Part shown: positions 25,463-33,869 of the stretch, piece by piece
Layout of the letters: each line of letters begins with the position of its first letter
Position numbering within the stretch: position 1 is the stretch's first letter
NCBI GenBank assembly: GCA_025927765.1
Contig: JAICKU010000018.1
Span: 1-54,826 of the forward strand
Direction: 5' to 3'
DNA: 54,826 bases
DNA from: Burkholderiales bacterium
GTDB lineage: Bacteria > Pseudomonadota > Gammaproteobacteria > Burkholderiales > Casimicrobiaceae
Notes under the pieces: model-generated
What the model was told of the DNA's origin: nothing
The model's input: only the letters and a program-made list of their open reading frames with translations
Database searches by the model: none
Made by a program: the position numbers and the translations under genes

Positions 25463-26119
25463 ATGGCCCTCAACCTGTTCAGCCGGCTGATGCCGCCGGA
25501 AAAGAGCTTCACCACGCTGTTCTGCGAGCAGGCCGACTGCATGGTCGACGCCGCGGAGCAACTGCGCGACATGGTCGGCAAGCGCGAAGTGCCGCTCGAC
25601 GCGCACATTACGTCGATCCGTGCGATCGAGAAGAAATCCGACGGCGTCGTGCGCGAGATCTTCCTGTCGGCGAACCGCACGTTCAATGCGCCGATCGACC
25701 GCGAGGACATCCTCGCCCTCGCCCACGAGATCGACGACGTGGTCGACCTGATCGAGGACACCGCCAAGAGCGTGCAGCGCTACGCGACCGCGACCATTCC
25801 ACCGGACATGCAGTCGATGGTCAACGGCATCGTGGAAAGTGCCGAGCTCCTGAAGAAGGCGATGCCGTTCCTCGATTCGATCACGCGCGATTTCCGCCAG
25901 CTCTACACCCTGTGCCAGCGTGTGGGACAGATCGAGGAGCAGGCCGACGAGGCGTTCGACGCCGCGCTGTCGCGCATCCGCGCCGACCTCCGCGGCGGAA
26001 CGATCGATACCGTCGCGTACCTCGATCTCAAGGAACTCTACGAGTGGATCGAGCGCGTCGTCGACAAGTGCGACGACGTGGCGAACCAGCTCCAGCGGAT
26101 CACCGCGAAGCACGTCTGA
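25463..26119 (+). CDS. PhoU-like DUF47 protein
   Basis: A 218-aa all-helical DUF47 (TIGR00153-like) protein that typically accompanies and regulates a PiT transporter. Visible are the characteristic PhoU-type helices with acidic metal-binding stretches (HEIDDVVDLIEDTAKSVQRY and EQADEAFDAALSRIRADL). Start ATG 25463; the pit gene begins 9 bp after its stop. Role in phosphate import control is by family association. Confidence 0.92.
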   Translation: MALNLFSRLMPPEKSFTTLFCEQADCMVDAAEQLRDMVGKREVPLDAHITSIRAIEKKSDGVVREIFLSANRTFNAPIDREDILALAHEIDDVVDLIEDTAKSVQRYATATIPPDMQSMVNGIVESAELLKKAMPFLDSITRDFRQLYTLCQRVGQIEEQADEAFDAALSRIRADLRGGTIDTVAYLDLKELYEWIERVVDKCDDVANQLQRITAKHV

Positions 26120-26128
26120 CGCGAGGCG

Positions 26129-27133
26129 ATGGAGACCGCCTCGCTGGGCTACGTTCTCATCTTCGGCCTCGTGGCCGTCGCGCTGCTGTTCGATTTCATG
26201 AACGGCCTGCACGACGCGGCCAATTCGATCGCCACCGTCGTCTCGACGCGCGTGCTCTCGCCGAAGGTGGCCGTGGCATGGGCGGCGTTCTTCAACTTCA
26301 TCGCGTTCGCCGTGTTCGGCCTGCACGTCGCGAACACCCTCGGCACCGGCATCATCGAGGCGAACGCGATCGACCCGCGCGTCATTCTCGGCGCGCTCGT
26401 CGGCGCGATCGCCTGGAACGCGATCACGTGGGCCTGGGGCCTGCCGTCGTCGAGCAGCCACGCGTTGATCGGCGGGCTCGTCGGCGCGGGCGTGGCCAAG
26501 GCCGGCTTCGGCGTGATCGTCTACTCGGGGCTCGGCAAGACGGCGCTCGGCATCGTGCTCTCGCCGCTCCTGGGTTTTGCACTCGCGCAACTCATTGCGG
26601 TTGCCGTCGCATGGGCGAATCGCAACTCGACGCCGTTCGCGGTCGACCGGCGCTTTCGCGTGCTGCAGCTCGTGTCCGCGGGCGCGTATTCGCTCGGCCA
26701 TGGCGGCAACGACGCGCAGAAGACGATGGGCATCATCGCCGTTCTGCTCTACTCGCAGGGGATGCTCGGCGGCGAATTCCACGTGCCGTTCTGGGTGGTG
26801 ATCAGCTGCCAGCTCGCGATGGCGCTCGGCACGCTGATGGGCGGCTGGCGCATCGTGCACACGATGGGCTCGCGCATCACGCACCTGAAGCCGATCCAGG
26901 GCTTCTGCGCGGAAACGGGTGGCGCGGTGACGCTCTACCTCGCTACCGCGTTCGGCGTGCCGGTGTCGACGACACACACGATCACCGGCGCGATCATCGG
27001 CGTGGGGGCGGCGCGGCGCGCGGCGGCGGTACGCTGGCGCATCGCGCAACGCATCGTCCTCGCATGGGTCGTCACGCTGCCCGCGGCCGGCGTCATGGGC
27101 GCGCTCGTGTACGAGCTCGCGACGCTCTTCTAG
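26129..27133 (+). CDS. pit: PiT-family inorganic phosphate transporter
   Basis: A 334-aa inner-membrane phosphate/cation symporter. Both inverted PiT signatures are present: FMNGLHDAANSIATVVSTRV near the N-terminus and SLGHGGNDAQKTMGII in the second half. About ten membrane segments. Operon with the DUF47 partner. It converges on the dehydratase gene with 3 bp between stops. Confidence 0.94.
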   Translation: METASLGYVLIFGLVAVALLFDFMNGLHDAANSIATVVSTRVLSPKVAVAWAAFFNFIAFAVFGLHVANTLGTGIIEANAIDPRVILGALVGAIAWNAITWAWGLPSSSSHALIGGLVGAGVAKAGFGVIVYSGLGKTALGIVLSPLLGFALAQLIAVAVAWANRNSTPFAVDRRFRVLQLVSAGAYSLGHGGNDAQKTMGIIAVLLYSQGMLGGEFHVPFWVVISCQLAMALGTLMGGWRIVHTMGSRITHLKPIQGFCAETGGAVTLYLATAFGVPVSTTHTITGAIIGVGAARRAAAVRWRIAQRIVLAWVVTLPAAGVMGALVYELATLF

Positions 27134-27136
27134 GCT

Positions 27137-28864
27137 TCAGTGGATCTCGGGTTCGGGCACGGGCACGCGCCCGGCGAGGAAGTCGAAGTCGCAACCTTCG
27201 GGCGCCTGGTTGACGTGCTCGCGATACAGCGTCACGTAGCCCAGGCCTGAAGCGAGCGTCGGCGCCTGCCACGCGGCGCGGCGGCGCGCGAGTTCGTCAT
27301 CGTCGACGCAAAGCTCCAGCCGGCGCGCGCCCACGTCGAGCAGGATTTCATCGCCGGTTTGCACGAGCGCGAGCGGTCCGCCGACGGCCGATTCCGGCGC
27401 CACGTGCACCACGCACGTGCCGTAATGCGTGCCGCTCATGCGCGCATCGGAAATGCGAACCATGTCGCGTACACCCTGCGCGAGGAGCTTCTTCGGAATC
27501 GGCAGGTTTCCCCATTCGGGCATCCCGGGTCCGCCGCGCGGCCCCGCATTCTGCAGCACGAGCACCGAGTCGGCGTCGGCGTCGAGATCGTCGCGGTCGA
27601 TGCGTGCCTCGAGATCGTTGATGTCGCGGAACACGACGGCACGGCCGCGGTGACGCATCAGCGCAGCACTCGCCGCGCTCGGCTTGATGACGCAGCCTTC
27701 GGGCGCGAGGTTGCCGTGCAGCACCGCCAGTGACGGCTGCGTCGAGATCGGCCGGTCGAGCGGCCGGATGAGGTCGTCGTTCCACACCTTCGCATCGGCG
27801 ATGTTGTCGCCGAGCGAACGTCCGCTCACCGTCGGGCACTCGAGATGCAGCTGCGACGCGATGCGCGTCATCAGCGCCGGCAGCCCGCCGGCCTCGAAGA
27901 AATCCTGCATCAGGCCTTCACCGGACGGCATGACGTTCGCGAGCGGCGGCACCCGCCGCGCGACGGCATCGAAATCGTCGAGCGCGAGCGGTACGTTCGC
28001 GCGCCGCGCGAGTGCGATCAAGTGGATCGGTGCATTCGTCGAGCCTGCGAGCGCCGCATCGACGACGAGTGCGTTCTCCACCGCTTCGCGCGTCATGAGC
28101 CGCGCGGGCGTGAGCTCCTCGTGCACCATCGCGACCGCGCGCGATCCGGTCTCCTCCGCAAGGCGCACGTGGTCGGCGTCCATCGCGGGAATCGACGACC
28201 CACCGGGCAACACGAAGCCCAGCGCTTCCGCGACGGCCGTCATCGTCGACGCGGTGCCCATCGTCATGCACGTGCCCGGCGAGCGCGCGATGCCCGCCTC
28301 GATCTCGTGCCACTCGGCCGGCGTGATCTTCTGCGCCCGCAATTCGTCCCAGTACTTGCGCGTATGCGTGCCCACGCCGAGGCGTGCGCCGCGCCAATGT
28401 CCGCTGATCATCGGGCCCGCGGGCAGGAAGATCGCGGGAAGACCCATGGTGATCGCACCCATCAGCAGGCCCGGCGTGGTCTTGTCGCAGCCGCCGATCA
28501 GCACCGCGGAGTCAACCGGATGACTGCGCAGCAATTCCTCGGTCTCCATGGCGAGCAGGTTGCGATAGAGCATCGTCGTCGGCTTCACCATGACCTCCCC
28601 GAGCGACAGCGCCGGCAGTTCGACGGGGAAGCCGCCGGCGAGCAGCACGCCGCGCTTGACCGCCTCCGCGCGCTCGCGCAGATGGGCGTGGCACGGCGAC
28701 AGGTCGCTCCAGGTGTTGACGATCGCGATCACGGGCCGGCCCATGAAGTCCTGCCGCCGATAGCCCATCGCCAGCACGCGCTGCCGATGCGCGGACGCGC
28801 GCATCGTGTCCGGGGCGAACCAGCGCTCGCTGCGCAACGGCTTGCGTTTCGGAGAATCGCTCAT
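27137..28864 (-). CDS. IlvD/Edd-family sugar-acid dehydratase (L-arabinonate/D-xylonate type)
   Basis: A 575-aa Fe-S dehydratase. Cluster cysteines Cys58 (LSPCHAH), Cys126 (GGCDKTTPG) and Cys199 (SPGTCMTMG) are spaced as in the 2Fe-2S pentonate dehydratases I recall (C59/C127/C200 in L-arabinonate dehydratase). The C-terminal GTHYGTCVVHVAPES block is also typical. It dehydrates a sugar acid to its 2-keto-3-deoxy form. Dihydroxy-acid dehydratase (IlvD) is the alternative, but linkage to an SDR and a sugar importer favours sugar catabolism. Start ATG 28864, 7 bp after the SDR stop. Confidence 0.88.
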   Translation of the reverse strand: MSDSPKRKPLRSERWFAPDTMRASAHRQRVLAMGYRRQDFMGRPVIAIVNTWSDLSPCHAHLRERAEAVKRGVLLAGGFPVELPALSLGEVMVKPTTMLYRNLLAMETEELLRSHPVDSAVLIGGCDKTTPGLLMGAITMGLPAIFLPAGPMISGHWRGARLGVGTHTRKYWDELRAQKITPAEWHEIEAGIARSPGTCMTMGTASTMTAVAEALGFVLPGGSSIPAMDADHVRLAEETGSRAVAMVHEELTPARLMTREAVENALVVDAALAGSTNAPIHLIALARRANVPLALDDFDAVARRVPPLANVMPSGEGLMQDFFEAGGLPALMTRIASQLHLECPTVSGRSLGDNIADAKVWNDDLIRPLDRPISTQPSLAVLHGNLAPEGCVIKPSAASAALMRHRGRAVVFRDINDLEARIDRDDLDADADSVLVLQNAGPRGGPGMPEWGNLPIPKKLLAQGVRDMVRISDARMSGTHYGTCVVHVAPESAVGGPLALVQTGDEILLDVGARRLELCVDDDELARRRAAWQAPTLASGLGYVTLYREHVNQAPEGCDFDFLAGRVPVPEPEIH

Positions 28865-28871
28865 GACATGG

Positions 28872-29543
28872 TCACCAAGGCAGCGGAATGTCGTTGTAGG
28901 CGAAGAAGCTGCCGGTTTCGTGGCGGCCCACGCGCTCGATGATCCCGCGCATGCCGGCCACGCTGCGGTCGACGTCGACGCGCCCCCCCGGCTCCGTCTT
29001 CGCCCAGCCAGGATGCAGCGCGAGCACGAGGATCTCACGCGGCGCGAGGTCGATCGCGAGGCTCTTCGCGACCGCGTTGAGCCCGGCCTTGCTCGAGCGG
29101 TACGCGTACGAACCGCCGGTCAGGTTCAGCGCGATGCTGCCCATGCGCGCCGACAAGAACGCCATCACCTTCATGCGGCTCGCCGCGACGTGCTCGACGA
29201 ACGCCTCCGCGAGCTTCATCGGCCCCATCACGTTCACTTCGAGCATCCGCTGCCAGAGCGCGTAGTCCGTCTGCCCGAACGGCGGATGCGGGCGGGCGAT
29301 GCCGGCATTGCTGACCAGGATGTCGATCGGCTCGCCACACAGCTCGCGCGCGAGCGCATCGATGGCCGCGAGATCGGAGACGTCGAGCTTCATGACATGC
29401 ACGTTGCCGGCAATCTCGTGCGTCGCCTGCGCCCTGCCGGGCTCGAGGCAGGTCGCGATCACCCGGCAGCCGGCAGTCGCGTACTGGCGCGCAAATTCGA
29501 CGCCGAGGCCCGTGTCGCAGCCGGTGACCAGCACCGTCGTCAT
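28872..29543 (-). CDS. Short-chain dehydrogenase/reductase
   Basis: A 223-aa Rossmann oxidoreductase of the SDR superfamily. Cofactor motif TGCDTGLG near residue 7, NAG in LVSNAGIARP, the active-site Ser and the Tyr-Lys pair in YAYRSSKAGLN. First gene of a two-gene operon with the sugar-acid dehydratase, preceded by a GGAGAA-type ribosome site. It probably oxidises the imported sugar or an intermediate; substrate not readable. Confidence 0.88.
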   Translation of the reverse strand: MTTVLVTGCDTGLGVEFARQYATAGCRVIATCLEPGRAQATHEIAGNVHVMKLDVSDLAAIDALARELCGEPIDILVSNAGIARPHPPFGQTDYALWQRMLEVNVMGPMKLAEAFVEHVAASRMKVMAFLSARMGSIALNLTGGSYAYRSSKAGLNAVAKSLAIDLAPREILVLALHPGWAKTEPGGRVDVDRSVAGMRGIIERVGRHETGSFFAYNDIPLPW

Positions 29544-29604
29544 CGGTCAGATTCTCCGGTATCGTAATGACGAATAGCATAACGCGACCCCCAAGGAGGC
29601 TTTC

Positions 29605-30882
29605 ATGCACGGTTCCCGCTCGGCTCGTCGTCGTTCGCTTGCTGTCGCCGGCGTCCTCATGCTCGCGCTCGCGGCCCCCGGCGGCGCGCAGGCGGCGGAC
29701 AAGGTCACGATCACGTTCGCGAACTGGGCCTCGGCGGAAGCCACCACCAAGCCTGCGATCGAAAAGGTCATCGCGGCGTTCGAAGCCGCGCACCCCGACA
29801 TCGTCGTCAAGAGCGAGGCGATGTCGTTCTCGGAGATCGCGCGCACGCTCGCGCTGCGCGTGCGCTCCGGCAACCCGCCCGACGTCGCGCAGCTCGCGGG
29901 CAACGACACGTTCCTGATCGCGGCCACCGGCAAGCTCGAGCCGCTGTCGGCGTACATCGACGCGAAGCTCGAATCGCAGATCAAGCGGGATGCGCTGACC
30001 GGCCTCTCGTATCGAGGCAAGCTGATCGCGTTTCCGTGGACGCTCGCGCCGGCGGGGCTGTGGTACGACAAGGCCATCCTGCAGAAGGCGGGACTCGATC
30101 CGCAACGCCCGCCGACGACGATCGACGAGCTCACGAAGGCGATGGCGGCCATCAGGAAGAGCCAGCCCGACGTGATTCCGCTCGGGCTCGACACGACGAA
30201 CCGGCCGTTCGCGCTGCAATCGAACTGGCCGTGGATGGCCACGTTCGGCGCCGACCCGCTCGGTGCGCAGCACGGCGACTCCGCGCAGATGAAGCAGTAC
30301 CTCGGATGGATGCGCGATCTCGCGAAGAACCGCTACATCGATCCGGGCCGCAAGATCGGGGAATTCCGGCCGCTCGCCGCGCAGGACAAGGTTGCGTTCA
30401 TCTGGGATCAGGTGCTGCTGCAGGGCGTGATCCAGAACGCGAACAAGATGTCGGATGCCGACTTCTACCAGCGCTGGGGCGTGACGACGCAGCCGGCGGG
30501 TCCGACCGGCAAGTCGTTTTCGTTCGAAGGCGGCCATCAACTGGTGCTGTTCGCCGACAGCAAGCAGAAGAAGGCCGCGTGGCAGTTCATCCAATACCTC
30601 GCGACGTCGCCGGAGGCGATCCGCGACTACACGCTCGGCCCCGGCGCATCGCTGCCGCCGCTCGTGAAGATGCCGACCCCCGAGCTCGAGAAGAAGCTCG
30701 ACACGCCGATCTTCCAGGCTTTCACGCAAACGATCATTCCCACGGTCACGACGCCACCGTACGGACCGGCGTTCGCGTCGGCGTCGTCGGCCATCATGGC
30801 GGGCGTGCAGCAGGCGGTGACGGGGTCCGAGGCGATCGATCAGGTGGCGGGCTCGATCCAGCAGCAACTGAATCGACGCTGA
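29605..30882 (+). CDS. Sugar ABC transporter substrate-binding protein
   Basis: A 425-aa family 1 (MalE/UgpB-like) extracellular binding protein. Signal peptide SLAVAGVLMLALAAPGGAQAA, then KVTITFANWASAEATTKPAIEKVIAAF and the PDVAQLAGNDTF loop. SD AAGGAGG before ATG 29605. First gene of a four-gene importer operon, divergent from the SDR/dehydratase pair across a 61-bp spacer, which suggests shared control of one sugar pathway. Confidence 0.92.
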   Translation: MHGSRSARRRSLAVAGVLMLALAAPGGAQAADKVTITFANWASAEATTKPAIEKVIAAFEAAHPDIVVKSEAMSFSEIARTLALRVRSGNPPDVAQLAGNDTFLIAATGKLEPLSAYIDAKLESQIKRDALTGLSYRGKLIAFPWTLAPAGLWYDKAILQKAGLDPQRPPTTIDELTKAMAAIRKSQPDVIPLGLDTTNRPFALQSNWPWMATFGADPLGAQHGDSAQMKQYLGWMRDLAKNRYIDPGRKIGEFRPLAAQDKVAFIWDQVLLQGVIQNANKMSDADFYQRWGVTTQPAGPTGKSFSFEGGHQLVLFADSKQKKAAWQFIQYLATSPEAIRDYTLGPGASLPPLVKMPTPELEKKLDTPIFQAFTQTIIPTVTTPPYGPAFASASSAIMAGVQQAVTGSEAIDQVAGSIQQQLNRR

Positions 30883-30897
30883 ACGATCTCGTTGCCC

Positions 30898-31812
30898 ATG
30901 CGCGTGGCGCTGGCGGGGAATTCGCGGCGACCGGCCGCGCGCACCGCGGAACGCATTCCGTGGTTCGACACGATGGTGCTGCCGTCGGCGGGCGTGCTCG
31001 CGATCGTCGTCGGCTATCCGGTCGTCTACACGCTCGTGCTGTCGGCCGAGGATTACAACCTGATCGGCACGACGCCGCCGCGCTTCGTGGGCGGCGACAA
31101 TTTCGCGAAGCTCGTCCACGACCCGACGTTCTGGCAGGCGCTCGGTAACACGCTGGTCTACACGTTCGGCAGCGTCGCGATCGCCGCGCTGCTCGGGCTC
31201 GCGCTCGCGCTTTTGACGGAACGCGCGAGCGGGCGCGCCGGCCGCATCGTGCGCGCACTGCTGCTCACGCCGTGGGCCGTGCCGTTCGTTGTCGTCGCAT
31301 TCCTGTTCCGCTACATGTACCTGCAGAACGGCGGCGCGATCAATGCGCTGCTGCTCGCAGCCGGCGTCATCGATACGCCGATCTCGTGGCTCAACGTGGC
31401 CTCGCTCGCGCTGCCTGCCGTGATGGTCACGAACGTGTGGGCGATGACGCCGTTCTTCTTCCTGCTGCTCGCCGCCGCGCTCGCCGGCATTCCGAACGAG
31501 GTGATCGAGTCGGCGCGTGTCGATCGCGCGCGCGGATGGAGCCTCGTCGTCGGCATCAAGTTGCCGTTCCTGCGCAATGCGCTCCTGGTCGGGTGCCTCC
31601 TGATGATCATCGCCAACTTCAACGACTTCGCCAAGATCTGGGCCATGACGCAGGGCGGGCCGGGCTATGCCACGACGACGCTCGTGGTGTACGTGTACCG
31701 GCAGGCCTTCGAAAGCTTCGCGATCGGCTACGCGTCGGCGATCGGCGTCGTGTGGCTCGCGCTGCTGCTCGTGTTCGCGTTCGCGTACCTGCGCGCGCTG
31801 CGCGTCCGATGA
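30898..31812 (+). CDS. Sugar ABC transporter permease (MalF-like)
   Basis: A 304-aa membrane permease with about six helices and the EAA-type loop ALAGIPNEVIESARVDRARGW. ATG 30898 is preferred over an in-frame TTG six bases upstream. The stop overlaps the next permease start (ATGA). Confidence 0.92.
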   Translation: MRVALAGNSRRPAARTAERIPWFDTMVLPSAGVLAIVVGYPVVYTLVLSAEDYNLIGTTPPRFVGGDNFAKLVHDPTFWQALGNTLVYTFGSVAIAALLGLALALLTERASGRAGRIVRALLLTPWAVPFVVVAFLFRYMYLQNGGAINALLLAAGVIDTPISWLNVASLALPAVMVTNVWAMTPFFFLLLAAALAGIPNEVIESARVDRARGWSLVVGIKLPFLRNALLVGCLLMIIANFNDFAKIWAMTQGGPGYATTTLVVYVYRQAFESFAIGYASAIGVVWLALLLVFAFAYLRALRVR

Positions 31813-32675
31813 TGGACGCCGCCGCCGATCGCCGTGGCGGAACGCGACGCACCGCGCGCGTCGTGCAGTACGTGGCCATCGCGCTCGCGCTGGTATGGAG
31901 CCTCGCGCCCGTGTACTGGATGCTCGCGACGTCGTTCAAGACCGAGCTCGAGGCAGCCCGCCTTGCGCCGACGCCGTGGCCGTTGCGGCCCACGCTCGAC
32001 AACTACCGCGGCCTCTTCGGCGGCTCGCTGCCGTTCCTCGCGTTCTTCGTCAACACGGTGGTGACGTGCCTCGCGACGGCCATCGTCGCCGTCATCATCG
32101 CAACGCCCGCGGCCTATGCGTTGTCGCGCGCGCGCTTTCGCCTGCGCGCCGCCACCGGCTACGCGATGCTGGTGTTCCGCATGCTGCCGCTCGTGGTGCT
32201 GCTCGCCCCGCTCTACCTGCTGCTGCTGAACGCCCGCCTTCTCGATACGCACACGGGCCTCGTCGTCGGCTTTGCGACGTTCGGCCTGCCGTTCGCCGTG
32301 TGGATGCTGAAGAGCTTCGTCGATGCCGTGCCGATCGAAGTCGAGGAAGCGGCGCGTGTCGACGGTTACCGGCGCTGGCAGATCCTGTTCCGGGTCGTCG
32401 TGCCGCTCATCCTGCCCGGGCTGCTGACCACGGGAACGTTCGTGTTCATGGAGGCGTGGAACAACCTGATCTATCCGCTCACGTTCGTCACCACGCTCGA
32501 GAAGCAGACGCTGCCCGCGGCGCTGGTGCTGACGTTCACCGGGCAGTTCAAGACCGACTGGGGCGGCATGATGGCGGCCGCGACGCTGACGACGCTGCCG
32601 CTGATGATCGCGTTCTTCGCCGTGCAGCGTTCGATGGTGCGCGGACTGACCTCGGGCGCGGTCGCGGGCGCCTGA
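31809..32675 (+). CDS. Sugar ABC transporter permease (MalG-like)
   Basis: A 288-aa membrane permease with the EAA loop VPIEVEEAARVDGYRRWQIL and the usual C-terminal FTGQFKTDWGGMMAAA segment. Start ATG 31809 overlaps the upstream TGA. The next gene follows after a 47-bp gap containing a hairpin element. Confidence 0.92.
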   Translation: MMDAAADRRGGTRRTARVVQYVAIALALVWSLAPVYWMLATSFKTELEAARLAPTPWPLRPTLDNYRGLFGGSLPFLAFFVNTVVTCLATAIVAVIIATPAAYALSRARFRLRAATGYAMLVFRMLPLVVLLAPLYLLLLNARLLDTHTGLVVGFATFGLPFAVWMLKSFVDAVPIEVEEAARVDGYRRWQILFRVVVPLILPGLLTTGTFVFMEAWNNLIYPLTFVTTLEKQTLPAALVLTFTGQFKTDWGGMMAAATLTTLPLMIAFFAVQRSMVRGLTSGAVAGA

Positions 32676-32677
32676 AC

Positions 32678-32722
32678 GAAAATAGGGTCAGACCCGGCAA
32701 GACGCTGCTTGTCTGCGATTTC
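32678..32722. repeat. Imperfect copy of the intergenic hairpin family
   Basis: The 47-bp gap contains GAAAATAGGGTCAGACCC followed by GCAAGACGCTGCTTGTCTGCGATTTC. CAGAC pairs with GTCTG, CAAG with CTTG, and the outer GAAA with TTTC. The ATG of the ATPase gene follows at once, so the hairpin would lie over its ribosome-binding region; no ordinary SD is visible. Confidence 0.5.
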
Positions 32723-33823
32723 ATGGCCGCCATCACGCTCCGCGACATCGAGAAGCGCTACGACGACACGCTCGTGCTGCGCGACTGCAACCTCGACATC
32801 GCGGATCGGGAATTCGTCGTGCTCGTCGGGCCGTCGGGCTCGGGCAAGACGACGCTGCTTCGCATCATCGCGGGCCTCGAGCGCACGAGCGGCGGCGAGA
32901 TCCTGTTCGACGGCGCACGCGTCAACGACGTCGACGTCGGCGACCGCGACATCGCGATGGTGTTCCAGAACTACGGCCTGTACCCGCACATGTCGGTGTA
33001 CGACAACATGGCGTTCGGGCTGCGCCGGCGCAAGCTCGCACCTGCCGACATCGACGATCGCGTGCGCCGCACTGCGCGCATGCTCGCGATCGAATCGTTG
33101 CTGGCGCGCCGACCGAGGCAGCTCTCCGGCGGGCAACGGCAGCGTGTCGCACTCGGGCGTGCGATCGTACGCGACCCCGCCGTGTTCCTGCTCGACGAGC
33201 CGCTGTCGAACCTGGACGCGCACCTGCGCGTGCAGATGCGCGCCGAGATCCTCAAGGTGCATCGCGCGGTCACGGCGACGGCCGTGTACGTCACGCACGA
33301 CCAGGTCGAGGCGCTGACGATGGGCGACCGCATCGTCGTGATGAACGCCGGACGCATCCATCAGGTCGGCACCCCGGCGGAACTCTACGATGCGCCCGTC
33401 GACCGGTTCGTCGCGTCGTTCATCGGCACGCCGGCGATGGGGTTCATCGACTGCGAGCGGCGTGCAAACGGCGATCGCGCCGAACTCGCAACGTCGTCGG
33501 CACGCATCACCCTGGGCGAGGTGCAAGCGCAGGCGCTTTCGTGCGCGAATGCTGGCAACGTGACCGTGGGCATTCGACCCGAGTGCCTGAGCGTCGCATC
33601 GGAGCGCGATGCCGCTGCCGCCGACGTCGCCGTGCGCGGGACGGTGCAGGTGGTCGAGATGCTCGGCGCCGAGCATTACGTGCACGTCGCGACCGAGGGT
33701 GGATCGCTCACGGCACGCGTGCCGCGGCATCAGCGGTTGCGCGTCGACGAAACCGTGACGTTCGTGGCGTCATCGCGCGACGTGCACCTGTTCGACCGCG
33801 AGACGGGGCGGGCGCTGCGGTGA
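32723..33823 (+). CDS. Sugar ABC transporter ATP-binding protein (MalK/UgpC-like)
   Basis: A 366-aa ATPase with C-terminal regulatory OB-fold (TOBE) domains. Walker A GPSGSGKTTLLRII, Q-loop VFQNYGLYP, signature LSGGQRQRVALGRAI, Walker B VFLLDEPLSNLD, then VYVTHDQVEALTMGDRI. From about residue 240 the MalK-type C-domain follows (NVTVGIRPECLSV). Start ATG 32723. It powers the two preceding permeases. Confidence 0.93.
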   Translation: MAAITLRDIEKRYDDTLVLRDCNLDIADREFVVLVGPSGSGKTTLLRIIAGLERTSGGEILFDGARVNDVDVGDRDIAMVFQNYGLYPHMSVYDNMAFGLRRRKLAPADIDDRVRRTARMLAIESLLARRPRQLSGGQRQRVALGRAIVRDPAVFLLDEPLSNLDAHLRVQMRAEILKVHRAVTATAVYVTHDQVEALTMGDRIVVMNAGRIHQVGTPAELYDAPVDRFVASFIGTPAMGFIDCERRANGDRAELATSSARITLGEVQAQALSCANAGNVTVGIRPECLSVASERDAAAADVAVRGTVQVVEMLGAEHYVHVATEGGSLTARVPRHQRLRVDETVTFVASSRDVHLFDRETGRALR

Positions 33824-33869
33824 CGTTTGGCGCAGGTGTTGCGGCCTGCGACAGCATCCGGGGCCCGGC

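Noticed and set aside
22718-27049. A 1443-codon open frame on the minus strand
   Set aside because: It is the antisense or off-frame shadow of the decarboxylase, DUF47 and pit genes. Composition is Arg/His/Ala-rich with no motifs, a common artefact at this GC content.
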